A stretch of 64,000 bases of DNA from Flavobacteriaceae bacterium D16 (GTDB lineage: Bacteria > Bacteroidota > Bacteroidia > Flavobacteriales > Flavobacteriaceae). Below are positions 8,290 through 17,321 of this stretch, one piece after another. The translations under genes and the position numbers were made by a program. The notes below the pieces were generated by a model. It did not search any database, had not been told where the DNA came from, and saw nothing but the letters and a program-made list of their open reading frames with translations. The stretch covers positions 186,001 through 250,000 of the forward strand of contig JAJTJC010000034.1 of NCBI GenBank assembly GCA_021295155.1. Reading direction: 5' to 3'. How positions within the stretch are numbered: position 1 is the stretch's first letter; each line of letters opens with the position of its first letter.

Positions 8290-9660
8290 CTATTGTTTTG
8301 CAGCATTAGTCGCTATTTCCTTGAGTTTTTTATCAATATCCGTTTTGCTGATCCAGGTACCCCTTACCATTACCCCCTCAACATTTCTGAGGTTGTTCAG
8401 GTCTTCCAGTGGATTACCATTTACTAGAAATAAATCTGCGGACAAGCCCGCTTTGATTTCTCCGAATTGATCTTCCATATCAAAATAGACAGCAGGGTTG
8501 ATAGTACCACTTTTCAATATTTCCATTGGACTTAATCCGGCTCTTGACATCCCCGCCATCTCGTGGTGGATGGAAAACCCGGGCACATTAAACAACTGTG
8601 GGGCATCAGAACCCAGTAACAAACCTTGTCCGCCCTGCTGTAAAGCCTTAATAAGTTGTCTTCTTATGCTGATAAAGTCTTCCCATTGGTCAGCAGAGAA
8701 GCCGGAACCTTCACCGGTTGACTGCTCTTTGCGTCTTTTCCAGTTTTCAAGGGTGGAAGCAGGCATATACTGCATTTCCGGTTCGGAAAGCATTTGATCG
8801 GATTCAGCGGGAGCAAACCAGCGTTCAAAAAGACTTTGTGTGGGGACTACCCAGACCCCCTGTTTTTTCGATTCTGCCACCAGTTCCTGAATAAGGCTGC
8901 TGTCTGCAATGGGAGTAAAATTATAGCCAAAGAAACCATTCTGATTAGCCTCTACCGCTGCTGATTTGGGAACGAGCCCTTCCAGGTAGCCATCAACATG
9001 GTCAATAGAGGCGAATTGGCTCTTAAGGGCATGACGAATACCAACATCCACCGGGACATGACCCGCGAACGGAATACCCACCTCATTGGCCGTTTTTACC
9101 AGGGTATCAAAAACGGCTCGTAGTATTCCAGGATGGATCTTTAGAAAATCGTATCCGGCTTCCTTATAAGTTGTGACCTTTGAGCGTGCTTCTTCCGGGG
9201 TCTTCACAGAGTTTCCATTCAATGATGGGCTCGAAGTAAAGATGCGTGGGCTCAACAGTGATCCTGATTCTGCCTCCTCTCGGAGCTCCAGGTGCCTGGG
9301 ATGCCCCAGCATACCTCGGATAGTTGTGATGCCATTAGATAAGTACAGAAATAGTGTTTCCTTTATCCGCTCCTCAGAAGTAGGGGGCGAGGGTATATGG
9401 GCGTGCATCTCGGCAAGGCCTGGTACAGCAAAGGCCCCATTCCCATCGATGGTATTGGCATATTTTCCTGCTATCGAGGGTCCCATTTGGATGATTTTTC
9501 CGGAATCCACAAGAATCTGATGGTTCTCTAAAATTTTACCGTTGCGTACATCTACGATATGCACATTGGTGATGTGGGTGGCTGTTTTATTTACTTTTTC
9601 TTGTGCCTGGTTGCAAGCAAGTAAGCTTAATGAAAATAGGAATACAAGTATTTTCTTCAT
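8290..9660 (-). CDS. Amidohydrolase lipoprotein
   Basis: 456 residues. The N-terminus MKKILVFLFSLSLLACNQ carries a lipobox with Cys16, so the enzyme is probably membrane-anchored on the periplasmic or outer side. Amidohydrolase ligands are HAH at 86-88, Lys174 in FLKIHPG, His201 in AGHVPVD, His221 in SIDHVDGY and Asp352 in LGSDAPQLF. The C-terminal strand region (GEIKAGLSADLFLVNGNPLE) is the usual small beta-sandwich closure. It is the first gene of a two-gene operon with the next amidohydrolase. The exact substrate cannot be read from the sequence. Confidence 0.87.
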   Translation of the reverse strand: MKKILVFLFSLSLLACNQAQEKVNKTATHITNVHIVDVRNGKILENHQILVDSGKIIQMGPSIAGKYANTIDGNGAFAVPGLAEMHAHIPSPPTSEERIKETLFLYLSNGITTIRGMLGHPRHLELREEAESGSLLSPRIFTSSPSLNGNSVKTPEEARSKVTTYKEAGYDFLKIHPGILRAVFDTLVKTANEVGIPFAGHVPVDVGIRHALKSQFASIDHVDGYLEGLVPKSAAVEANQNGFFGYNFTPIADSSLIQELVAESKKQGVWVVPTQSLFERWFAPAESDQMLSEPEMQYMPASTLENWKRRKEQSTGEGSGFSADQWEDFISIRRQLIKALQQGGQGLLLGSDAPQLFNVPGFSIHHEMAGMSRAGLSPMEILKSGTINPAVYFDMEDQFGEIKAGLSADLFLVNGNPLEDLNNLRNVEGVMVRGTWISKTDIDKKLKEIATNAAKQ

Positions 9661-9709
9661 CGAATCAGTGATGTTTAAGGTTAATTACAAACTGTCCTGG
9701 ATAGGGACT

Positions 9710-10492
9710 TTAAGGTAGTGAGTTTTCCTGATTAATGAGTCGCCTTAAACCGATAAAAACAAGAATGAAGATCGAGTAACCCAGGAAAAAAGGCAGAATA
9801 TAGACGTCTAATCCAACTACCAGCATTAAGCCAATCAACAAGAGCTGAAAACCCAGTCCGAAAGTAGATACGGCGGTCATCAACCATTTAGGGATGTTCT
9901 TGGCTGTAGAGGCGTTACGGTCCAGAGCATAAATTATCCTGTCAAAACCACCATAAAAGATCTGATACAACCTAAAAAGCAGGTTTACATGCTTTTGTTC
10001 CTCGCCCGAATAGGCCTTTGGAGTTTTGGTCTCAAAAATCCGACTTGTGGTATCTCCCTGGTGCAGGTTTCGCAATATGGCATAATAGTAATTATAGAGT
10101 GTACCCTGAAGCTCCAGGCCCAGGAAGGCTAGTATGGCCAACCATACCGAACCGTTGGTAACGTACCAAATACTCATTACAATAAGCAGGTTGAGAATAA
10201 TATCTGATACCGAATCGAGAAAGCGACCGGTATAAGAGGGTTTGTTTTTTAGTCGTGCAAGCTCGCCATCCGCAGCATCAAGAATGGATTTGAGGACTAG
10301 AAAAAACACGGCCCCTACATAAAACTGGTTTAGAATACAGTAGATAGCAAGAAGCCCTGATAGTACAAATCCAAGGGTGACATGGATGGGGGTGAGGGAA
10401 GTATTAAGAAGGGCCTGAGCAATTCGGATTGCTAGCGGTCTGCCGTAATCGGAAAGATCAAGAAACTGATATTGAATCGGCAATTTGGGCAT
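9710..10492 (-). CDS. CDP-alcohol phosphatidyltransferase family enzyme
   Basis: 260 residues, polytopic. The full family motif D-x2-DG-x2-AR-x8-G-x3-D-x3-D is present at residues 72-97 (D72, D75 G76, A79 R80, G89, D93, D97), so the enzyme should be active in transferring a phosphatidyl or similar group from CDP-alcohol to an acceptor alcohol. About six membrane helices flank it. An amphipathic insertion of roughly 60 residues (about 133-190, LYNYYYAILRNLHQGDTTSR onward) sits in the second half. The acceptor (glycerol phosphate, inositol or choline) cannot be decided. It is not overlapped by its neighbours. Confidence 0.88.
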   Translation of the reverse strand: MPKLPIQYQFLDLSDYGRPLAIRIAQALLNTSLTPIHVTLGFVLSGLLAIYCILNQFYVGAVFFLVLKSILDAADGELARLKNKPSYTGRFLDSVSDIILNLLIVMSIWYVTNGSVWLAILAFLGLELQGTLYNYYYAILRNLHQGDTTSRIFETKTPKAYSGEEQKHVNLLFRLYQIFYGGFDRIIYALDRNASTAKNIPKWLMTAVSTFGLGFQLLLIGLMLVVGLDVYILPFFLGYSIFILVFIGLRRLINQENSLP

Positions 10493-10590
10493 AAGGTAGT
10501 ACCCCGTGATACCATATGGTTAATTAGCAGGTATCTTCATTGGACGGGACTATAAAAGTAAGGTTAAATTTACAATCAGTTAACCTTAAC

Positions 10591-11163
10591 TTATACTTCC
10601 CTGCTTTTTTTATTAGCAGCACACAACTGTACGATTTCAGCGATCCGTTTCGCTCGGGTTTCCCGTCGTTTGGCCTGATTGAGCCAGTACAGGTATCTTT
10701 TGCGATAGGTCCAGCTAAAACTCTGATAGTTCTCAAAAGCTTTTGGCAGTTTATCAAAAGCTCGCTGTAAGTCTTTGGGGACTACGCCGTTTTCCACATC
10801 GTCCAATGCTGTCCAGGAACCGTTCTCCTTCGCAATTGCAATGGACTTTTTACCGCTTTCGTGAAGTAGTCCTTCCTTTTGCAGTTCTTTGATGTAATTT
10901 TTATTGATTTTGCTCCAGGTGCTTTTCGGTTTACGCCGGCAGAAATACTGCCTGCGTTTTCCATTCCCTAAACTTTTTACAGTACTGTCTATCCAGCCGT
11001 AACACAGGGCCACTTTTACCGCATCTTCCCATCGCATGCTTTCTGCCTGGTGTTTTACCTGATAAAATATCAGGTATGCCCCACTGCAGTTCCCGTGGTT
11101 TTCATGAAGCCATTCCCGCCATTTCGCGGCAGTTTTAAAGTAGATTTCTTCTTTTTCAGCCAT
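10591..11163 (-). CDS. YdeI/OmpD-associated family protein
   Basis: 190 residues. The start EEIYFKTAAKWREWLHENHG, the CYGWIDSTVK segment (about residues 49-58) and the basic C-terminal RRETRAKRI region are the family hallmarks. Members are linked to bacteriocin or peptide resistance in some bacteria, but the molecular role is not known. It is the last gene of the long peptidase operon: its ATG at 11163 lies inside the end of the M1 peptidase gene, an 8-base overlap that suggests translational coupling. Confidence 0.88.
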   Translation of the reverse strand: MAEKEEIYFKTAAKWREWLHENHGNCSGAYLIFYQVKHQAESMRWEDAVKVALCYGWIDSTVKSLGNGKRRQYFCRRKPKSTWSKINKNYIKELQKEGLLHESGKKSIAIAKENGSWTALDDVENGVVPKDLQRAFDKLPKAFENYQSFSWTYRKRYLYWLNQAKRRETRAKRIAEIVQLCAANKKSREV

Positions 11164-12826
11164 TGGTGATTACCCTGGTTTCCACGTAGAAATTGGAATC
11201 GAATTCCGGAATGGCTTCACGGCTAATTTTTTCTGTCTTCCAGTTGGTTGAGGGGAAGATCCATTGTTCCTGTCCATCAATATATATACGAAGCGGCATA
11301 TCAAACCCTTCAACCACATTGGTATACCGAAAGGAAAACTGCTGATCCTCCAATTTATATTCCAGAACAGGGATCTTGGTGGTTCTCAGGTATTGATCAA
11401 AGAATGCACTGAGATCTTTTCCGGTTTTTTCGCTGAGGTAATTTTCGATCTGTTCGGTGGTTACGGTTTGGTGGTAGAAATCGGCATTAAGTCCCCGCAA
11501 TATACTCCGCCAGAGATCATCATCTTCCAGCAGTTGCCTTAGGGTATGAAGCATATTAGACCCTTTGTAATACATATCTCCGGAACCTGGGTTATTCACA
11601 TTGTACTGCCCTATAACAGGACGATCATTCCTGATATTTTTGCGGGTACCCAAAACGTATTTAGCACCCACCTGTTTCCCCAATTCTCGATTTACCTGTC
11701 CTTCAATAAAATCGCCTATACCTATGAGATATTCCAAATAAAGGTTTTCGGAATAGGCTGTGAAGCCTTCATGTATCCACATATCGGCGGCATCTTTGTA
11801 GGTAATGTTGTTGGCGAACCATTCATGGCCTGATTCGTGTACAATAATAAAATCAAAAAGTTGACCACCTCCTGAACCAGACAGGTCCCGGCCAAGGTAT
11901 CCGTTCTGATACCCATTGCCATAGGTAACCGAACTCTGGTGTTCCATACCCAGGTAGGGTACCTCTACCAGCTTATAGCTGTCTTCATAGAAGGGGTATG
12001 GCCCGAACCAATATTCAAAAGCTTCTATAGTCATCGGAGCCTGGGTAAATTGTGATTTAGCCTTTTCCAAATTATCCCGAAGCACATAATAGTCCATATT
12101 CAAAGGCCCTTTTTCCCCTTCAAATACCTCACCGAAATGCACGTAATCCCCAATGTTAACATTGACGCCGTAGTTGTTTATTGGATTACTTACAAACCAG
12201 TGATAGGTGTCCGTTTTTTTAGTCTTTTCTACTGACCTGAGCCTGCCATTGGCTACACCCACAAGGTCTTTAGGCACGGTAATACTTATTGCCATACTAT
12301 CTACTTCATCGTACATATGGTCTTTGTTGGGCCACCAGATACTGGCTCCGATCCCCTGACAGGAAGTAGCCACGAAGTGATTTCCGTTTGTATCCTTTCT
12401 CCAGGTAAATCCACCATCCCAGGGGGGCATTCTGGCTTCCACAGGTTTTCCGGAATAATAAACAATCAATTCCTGAGATGTGTTTGCCGGCTGTGACTCC
12501 TCTAGCAGCACAAAATGGGCATTACCCCTGGATTCCCATGCTAATTCCTTCCCACCCTGAGTGATTTTATCAATCTTAAGGGGAGGTTGCAGATCAACTT
12601 GAAGTCGACTGTTGGGTTCCAATACGTTATATTGTATTGTATTGCTGCCACTAATATACTTGCGGTCCGGGTCCACAGAAATGTCTAGGTGATAGTAGGT
12701 GAGGTCCCACCATGCCCGTTCCGGAGTTATACTACCCCTAAGGGTATCTTGTTCTGTAAAGCTGTGTTCCTGAGATTTTGCCAGGGAAACAGTTAGAAAT
12801 ACTAATACAACGGCCAATGTGCGCAT
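11156..12826 (-). CDS. M1-family metallopeptidase, secreted
   Basis: 556 residues from the ATG at 12826; a TTG two codons earlier is also in frame but the ATG sits 2 bases after the upstream stop. A signal peptide covers about residues 1-18. The gluzincin site is complete: HESGHEWF at 330-337 (zinc ligands H330 and H334, catalytic E331), with the third ligand Glu at about 353 in WIHEGFTAYSE. The exopeptidase loop reads GMEHQ instead of the usual GAMEN. The protein ends soon after the short helical domain (GKDLSAFFDQYLR) and a beta domain. It trims N-terminal residues from peptides outside the cytoplasm. Confidence 0.93.
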   Translation of the reverse strand: MRTLAVVLVFLTVSLAKSQEHSFTEQDTLRGSITPERAWWDLTYYHLDISVDPDRKYISGSNTIQYNVLEPNSRLQVDLQPPLKIDKITQGGKELAWESRGNAHFVLLEESQPANTSQELIVYYSGKPVEARMPPWDGGFTWRKDTNGNHFVATSCQGIGASIWWPNKDHMYDEVDSMAISITVPKDLVGVANGRLRSVEKTKKTDTYHWFVSNPINNYGVNVNIGDYVHFGEVFEGEKGPLNMDYYVLRDNLEKAKSQFTQAPMTIEAFEYWFGPYPFYEDSYKLVEVPYLGMEHQSSVTYGNGYQNGYLGRDLSGSGGGQLFDFIIVHESGHEWFANNITYKDAADMWIHEGFTAYSENLYLEYLIGIGDFIEGQVNRELGKQVGAKYVLGTRKNIRNDRPVIGQYNVNNPGSGDMYYKGSNMLHTLRQLLEDDDLWRSILRGLNADFYHQTVTTEQIENYLSEKTGKDLSAFFDQYLRTTKIPVLEYKLEDQQFSFRYTNVVEGFDMPLRIYIDGQEQWIFPSTNWKTEKISREAIPEFDSNFYVETRVITNG

Positions 12827-12828
12827 GA

Positions 12829-14139
12829 TCAAAAAACTTTTGTAGTATCCGTTTCAAGGAGGTAACCATATGCACTCCCGTTGTATATGGTTTCAAAATT
12901 ATCGGTATTCAGGAGTTCGAAAATAGCCTGTTTTTTATCCGGATGATTTTCATAATACGATTTAGAAATAAGGTATCCCAGCGTATAGCCCAGATCATGT
13001 GGCCTGTCTTCTATAGATCCTCCATTATACAACCATTTTGAATTATCCGTGTTATTCAGGTCATTCTTCAGGTCTTCCAAAATAAATACCATGTTTTCAG
13101 GATCGTCCAGATAGCTGAGGTTCGCATTTTCCAGGGGTTTTCCCGAGCTTAGTTCCACTAAAAAATCACATACGCCTTCACTGATAATGGCGCCTTTAAC
13201 ATATTCAATGTTTACCGTATCCGTATAATTTTGCTGAAAGTGCATTAGCTCGTGTATGGTGAGGCCAGGCAATTGTTCAAAACTCATTATGGAGTTTTTC
13301 TGCCAGTCGCTCAAGCCCCCTGTAGGCATATTCTTTGACCGTCCATACATGTCTCCCCCAATAAACATGCCCATTTCGGTTACCGTCCCCCCTGAGTTCA
13401 GGATACCTGGAACTACATAAACTTTTGGAAATATGGCCTGGGGGTACAACTCTTTAAAACGCTGCATCCATTTTTTTGTGGTCTCCTGAACCGCCTGCAA
13501 GCTATCGGGGCGAACCTGGGACTTTAAATGCTGGTAATAGTCCGGTGAGGCATTTATCATCTGACCAAACATCATATCCAGATTTCCATAGCGAACAGAA
13601 TAGAAATCTCTGATTTCTGGCGGACCTTCAAACAGGAATTTTTTCAGTTCAACCCGCGCTTTGCTGGTGTCTGCAATTGCTCTTTCAAAGTAGGGCCAGA
13701 ATTGTTCCATGGAGCGCATTTCCAGATCGTAATGGGACACTTCTGCTAACTGTTTTTGAATGGAATCCAGGCGTTTCAATAATTTTTGGCCTTCAGGAGT
13801 TGCCAGGGCGGACTCATGTCCTGTAAATCGATCCAGAACCTTCGGATTGGCCATACCCTGATCAATGGCCAGGTTTAAAGCCTTGATCATTTTTGTTCCA
13901 TCCCCTGATTTGTGGTATTGGGTAGCTGCTTCTATGTAAAGTTGGCTGGCCTTAAGATCTCGGTTGGCAGTAATTAAGGTATCTCCAAATGCCTTTAAGG
14001 TTTCCGGGGATCTATCATTTTCGCCCATTTCAAAAAGGCTGATCATATCGGGCAGGTGGTATGTTCTTACCTCCTTTTTATTGTTACAAGCGCCAAGACT
14101 AATTAAAAGCAAGGCCAGTCCCAGGATAGCTGGTCTCAT
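12829..14139 (-). CDS. HExxH lipoprotein peptidase (DUF2268/GldB-like)
   Basis: 436 residues. MRPAILGLALLLISLGACNN has a lipobox with Cys18. A zinc-peptidase motif HELMH lies at 296-300 within LTIHELMHFQQNY, and the downstream EGVCDFLVELSSG (about 328-340) supplies a candidate third ligand; this arrangement resembles DUF2268 predicted Zn-dependent proteases and the GldB-related lipoproteins of Bacteroidota. It lies between M28 and M1 peptidase genes, which supports a role in peptide breakdown in the periplasm or at the cell surface. The link to gliding is only by family resemblance. Confidence 0.8.
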   Translation of the reverse strand: MRPAILGLALLLISLGACNNKKEVRTYHLPDMISLFEMGENDRSPETLKAFGDTLITANRDLKASQLYIEAATQYHKSGDGTKMIKALNLAIDQGMANPKVLDRFTGHESALATPEGQKLLKRLDSIQKQLAEVSHYDLEMRSMEQFWPYFERAIADTSKARVELKKFLFEGPPEIRDFYSVRYGNLDMMFGQMINASPDYYQHLKSQVRPDSLQAVQETTKKWMQRFKELYPQAIFPKVYVVPGILNSGGTVTEMGMFIGGDMYGRSKNMPTGGLSDWQKNSIMSFEQLPGLTIHELMHFQQNYTDTVNIEYVKGAIISEGVCDFLVELSSGKPLENANLSYLDDPENMVFILEDLKNDLNNTDNSKWLYNGGSIEDRPHDLGYTLGYLISKSYYENHPDKKQAIFELLNTDNFETIYNGSAYGYLLETDTTKVF

Positions 14140-14151
14140 CTGCTTTTCTTT

Positions 14152-15486
14152 TTAATTTCGGAATATTGCTCCCGGGAATACGACAGGACTTTCAAAGCCG
14201 TTTTCACCCACAGCAGATACTCCAAAAAAGTAATTGTCTATAACAATGCCTTCCAGGGTGTGCTCTGTGGTATCACCAACATAACGGCTATAATCCCAGG
14301 TAGGAGAAGTGGTGTCCCTCCAATATATTTTATAACCTTTGGCGCCGGGGACCGGGTTCCACATCAATTTTGCTGAAGGTTCCACAATGCCGCCTATTTT
14401 TACTTCCCTCGGACTCAAAGGTGCCCAGGCAATAGAAGCCAGGTTAATCGCATTTACTGCAGTAAGTTTTTTGGCATAATCAAAATTAACGTATTCCAGT
14501 TTATCTCCGTAATCGATACCATTCTCAGTCCGGATATCCTGATGCTGTTGCGTATAATTCTCATGTGCTTCCATAATACGAATACCTGCAAATCCCGCAT
14601 CATTAAAAGGACGATGATGCCCGCCTCTACCAAATCGATCCAGGCGGTAGATCATCATAGGGTTCATTTCCGGCATGTATTGTTGCGTGGTCTTATGTAC
14701 ATAGCGCGCCAGTTGTCTGGAAATACCATCTACCTCCCCCCCATAAAATCTTCTGCTTCTGCGTTGGCGTTCTGTTTCTGTTGGCGGTACTGGCTCAGAA
14801 AAGATCCGGAAATCACGATTACTCTCCACTCCATCCACCCCACGGGTGTTACCAATCATATCATTGTTCATAATACCAATGATATCCCATTCACGCTCTT
14901 TGGCATAGGCAGCCAATCCTTTACCGCCATATAATCCCTGCTCTTCTCCTGAGAGGCCTACATAGATGATGCTATTATCGAATTTGTATTTACTAAGCAC
15001 CCGTGCAGCTTCAATTGCACCGGCCATTCCACTGGCATTATCATTGGCACCAGGGGAATCGGAGGTATAATCAGTGGGACTGCTTACCCGGGAATCAATA
15101 TCCCCGCTCATTATGATAAAGCTATTGGGGTTTTTACTACCCCACTGAATGGCCACAACGTTTACAACCCAAACATCTTTAACGATGCGTTGGTTGTCTC
15201 CTTTTTTGACGAAATCTTTCTGATAAAACACCTCAAGGCATCCCTCACAATCACGGGAAATAGTTTCAAATTCATTTTTGATCCAACGTCGAGCTGCCCC
15301 AATACCCCGAGTTTCGGAAAGGGTATCACTTAGGGTGTGTCGAGTTCCGAAATTCGCCAGGGTAGTGATGTCCTGTTGTAGCCGTTCTGCAGATACAGCT
15401 TCAATAATGCGATACAGATCTGAGGATTCCTGTGCAGTTGCGAAATAAGTGGTAAGCGATAGAAATAGTAGTAAAAGCTTTTTCAT
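14152..15486 (-). CDS. M28-family metallopeptidase with C-terminal Fn3-like domain
   Basis: 444 residues with a signal peptide (cleavage after about residue 18). The dinuclear zinc site reads SGDIDSR at 127-133, with Asp129 where most M28 enzymes have His, then Asp149 in GANDNASG, Glu181-Glu182 in LSGEEQGLYGG, Asp near 208 in NNDMIGNT and a terminal His in EAHENYTQQHQ. The last 85 residues (PSAKLMWNPVPGAKGYKIYW onward) form a fibronectin type III-like domain, often used for surface attachment. It is a secreted aminopeptidase by family. It overlaps the TMEM175 gene by 4 bases. Confidence 0.9.
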   Translation of the reverse strand: MKKLLLLFLSLTTYFATAQESSDLYRIIEAVSAERLQQDITTLANFGTRHTLSDTLSETRGIGAARRWIKNEFETISRDCEGCLEVFYQKDFVKKGDNQRIVKDVWVVNVVAIQWGSKNPNSFIIMSGDIDSRVSSPTDYTSDSPGANDNASGMAGAIEAARVLSKYKFDNSIIYVGLSGEEQGLYGGKGLAAYAKEREWDIIGIMNNDMIGNTRGVDGVESNRDFRIFSEPVPPTETERQRRSRRFYGGEVDGISRQLARYVHKTTQQYMPEMNPMMIYRLDRFGRGGHHRPFNDAGFAGIRIMEAHENYTQQHQDIRTENGIDYGDKLEYVNFDYAKKLTAVNAINLASIAWAPLSPREVKIGGIVEPSAKLMWNPVPGAKGYKIYWRDTTSPTWDYSRYVGDTTEHTLEGIVIDNYFFGVSAVGENGFESPVVFPGAIFRN

Positions 15487-16112
15487 GAAAGAGGGAATCT
15501 AAATTTTTTTTCAAACCAATTGGCATGCCAATAACACAAGGGGCCTAAGAGCGCATAGACAATACCCGGAAACCCAAAGATAATGCCAATTTTAAAACCA
15601 GACAAAGCGATAGAAATCAATGCAACCCCAACGTAGATGCCAAAATGCCGGGCATAGAATAGGAGATAAAGTGACCTGTCCACAGATTTGGTTTTTCTGT
15701 AAGCGCGATAATACATCAGCGCGAGGCATAGAAAGATCATTAAAAACCCAGCGCTGTATAGCTCAAAGAGGCTGGCGAGGCCATCCATTGTTACGGGTTC
15801 TTTCCCAAGAAATGAATTTACCAGGGATTTGAGGGGAAATACATAGTAGAGGACTACAAAAAGCAATATGGCATTGAAGGCTATGATCCAATCGTCCATA
15901 TATGCCGTTCGCCTGAAAAAGTTATAGTGTACCTTCCAGAGCGCAACCAAAACAAAGAAGCTTACTCCGAAACTGATAAAGCTAACTGACTTGGACTCCA
16001 TCAAAACAAAACTTTCGTTGAGGTCCAGGGATACGACCATTAGTGTGGCTGCGAAGGCAAAAACCCCATCACTAAAAGCTTCTACGCGCTTGCTATCGTG
16101 CAGGAATTTCAT
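15483..16112 (-). CDS. TMEM175-type potassium channel protein
   Basis: 209 residues with about six membrane helices. The diagnostic first-helix motif is AFSDGVFAFAATLMVVSLDL (residues 12-31), which lines the pore in bacterial TMEM175 channels. Bacterial members carry one six-helix repeat and assemble as tetramers, which fits this length. It starts with ATG inside the ATGA overlap at the end of the propeller/NTF2 gene and its own stop overlaps the M28 gene. In an operon with trehalose synthesis it could take part in osmotic or membrane-potential adjustment; that link is inference. Confidence 0.9.
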   Translation of the reverse strand: MKFLHDSKRVEAFSDGVFAFAATLMVVSLDLNESFVLMESKSVSFISFGVSFFVLVALWKVHYNFFRRTAYMDDWIIAFNAILLFVVLYYVFPLKSLVNSFLGKEPVTMDGLASLFELYSAGFLMIFLCLALMYYRAYRKTKSVDRSLYLLFYARHFGIYVGVALISIALSGFKIGIIFGFPGIVYALLGPLCYWHANWFEKKFRFPLS

Positions 16113-17311
16113 CGTATAAAGGTTACTTTGGTAATTATACCGTCCTTTACCTCATAAATGGCCACCGCATGGAATAGCATACCATTAGCAGTTACAGCTT
16201 CCTCATCTATAACTTTATCTCCAATTACTATCCTGCTTTTTAACTCGCAATTGAGGTCCGGAGTGGTTTTAAAAAAACCGCTATACCTGTTTCGCATCAT
16301 TTCTTTACCCTGATAAAGGAATTTGTCCGGATAATCATATACCTGAACATCTTCTGCATAGGGTTCCAGAAACTTTTCGATATCCCGTGCATTATACGCA
16401 TCCAATTGCGCCTGAACAGGCACTTCAGAAGAGGCTTCTGCCACGAGTGCTATTTGCGTACTCAGGTTGTTTACCGCAATTCGACTTATGCTGCCGATAT
16501 CAGGTCTGATGAATTGGTGGAATTGTTGCCACTCATTAGAGTTTCGGGGCTGGAATTCAAGGAGCCGATTGCCCTGTCCGGCGATCATGGTCCCATTAAG
16601 GAGCCAGCAATAATCCTGTACACCATCCGGGAGTTCAGCAATTTTTTGCGAGGCTCCGGATACAGGATCCAGGGATTTTACGGTATAGCGATCTCCCTCC
16701 CGACTTATAAAACTTAGCAGTTTACTATCGGGGATTTTATGCAGGGAACGCCCCACATTCTTATAAACGGTATACCGTGTATTCGTTTTTAGGTCGGCCA
16801 CTACAAGGTCCATACGGTTTTCAACCAAAACAGTACAAACAATAATATCCTCAGAATACCAGACATGATAACCAACTTTCAGGTCAGCGATCAGTTCTTT
16901 GGCTTTGCCTTTTTCAAAGGGATAGGAATAGAGGCGTTGCAAACCATCATTTTGTAAACGTATGGAAGAAATCTTCTTTTTTCCAGGGATCTTTAATGGG
17001 GAATACTCACTGGCATCAGGGGTGTCAGTAATCCAGGTTTTTATCTGTTTATTCAGGTGGTAACTCGCAATATCCGTCTGCCCGGCCCTCATTGAAGAGA
17101 ATAAGACTACATTGTCATTGTAGAAAGCGGGTTGGTTATCATAACCCGGGTTATTCGATATATTCCGGGCGATTCCCACCTCCTTCTTTTCCCCTTTGAC
17201 ATCAAGAGAAATTAGAAAAACCTCGGTATTGGTTTGCGCAAATAGTCCGGAGTATAGTAGTGTTAAAGCCCATAACCATTTGGGCCTGAATGAGTCTGTG
17301 ATTGTGGTCAT
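16109..17311 (-). CDS. WD40/TolB-like propeller fused to NTF2-like domain, secreted
   Basis: 400 residues from the ATG at 17311; other in-frame starts are ATG 17329 and TTG 17335, which overlap otsAB. A signal peptide (PKWLWALTLLYSGLFAQ) is followed by about 280 residues of TolB-like propeller (YDNQPAFYNDNVVLFSSMRAG, then repeated short blades). The last 105 residues are a SnoaL/NTF2-like domain: AQLDAYNARDIEKFLEPYAE, then RNRYSGFF and TANGMLFHAVAIYEVKDG. NTF2-like folds bind or isomerise small hydrophobic molecules. I do not recognise a named protein with both parts; the role is unknown. Confidence 0.8.
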   Translation of the reverse strand: MTTITDSFRPKWLWALTLLYSGLFAQTNTEVFLISLDVKGEKKEVGIARNISNNPGYDNQPAFYNDNVVLFSSMRAGQTDIASYHLNKQIKTWITDTPDASEYSPLKIPGKKKISSIRLQNDGLQRLYSYPFEKGKAKELIADLKVGYHVWYSEDIIVCTVLVENRMDLVVADLKTNTRYTVYKNVGRSLHKIPDSKLLSFISREGDRYTVKSLDPVSGASQKIAELPDGVQDYCWLLNGTMIAGQGNRLLEFQPRNSNEWQQFHQFIRPDIGSISRIAVNNLSTQIALVAEASSEVPVQAQLDAYNARDIEKFLEPYAEDVQVYDYPDKFLYQGKEMMRNRYSGFFKTTPDLNCELKSRIVIGDKVIDEEAVTANGMLFHAVAIYEVKDGIITKVTFIR

Positions 17312-17321
17312 ATTTGTTGTG

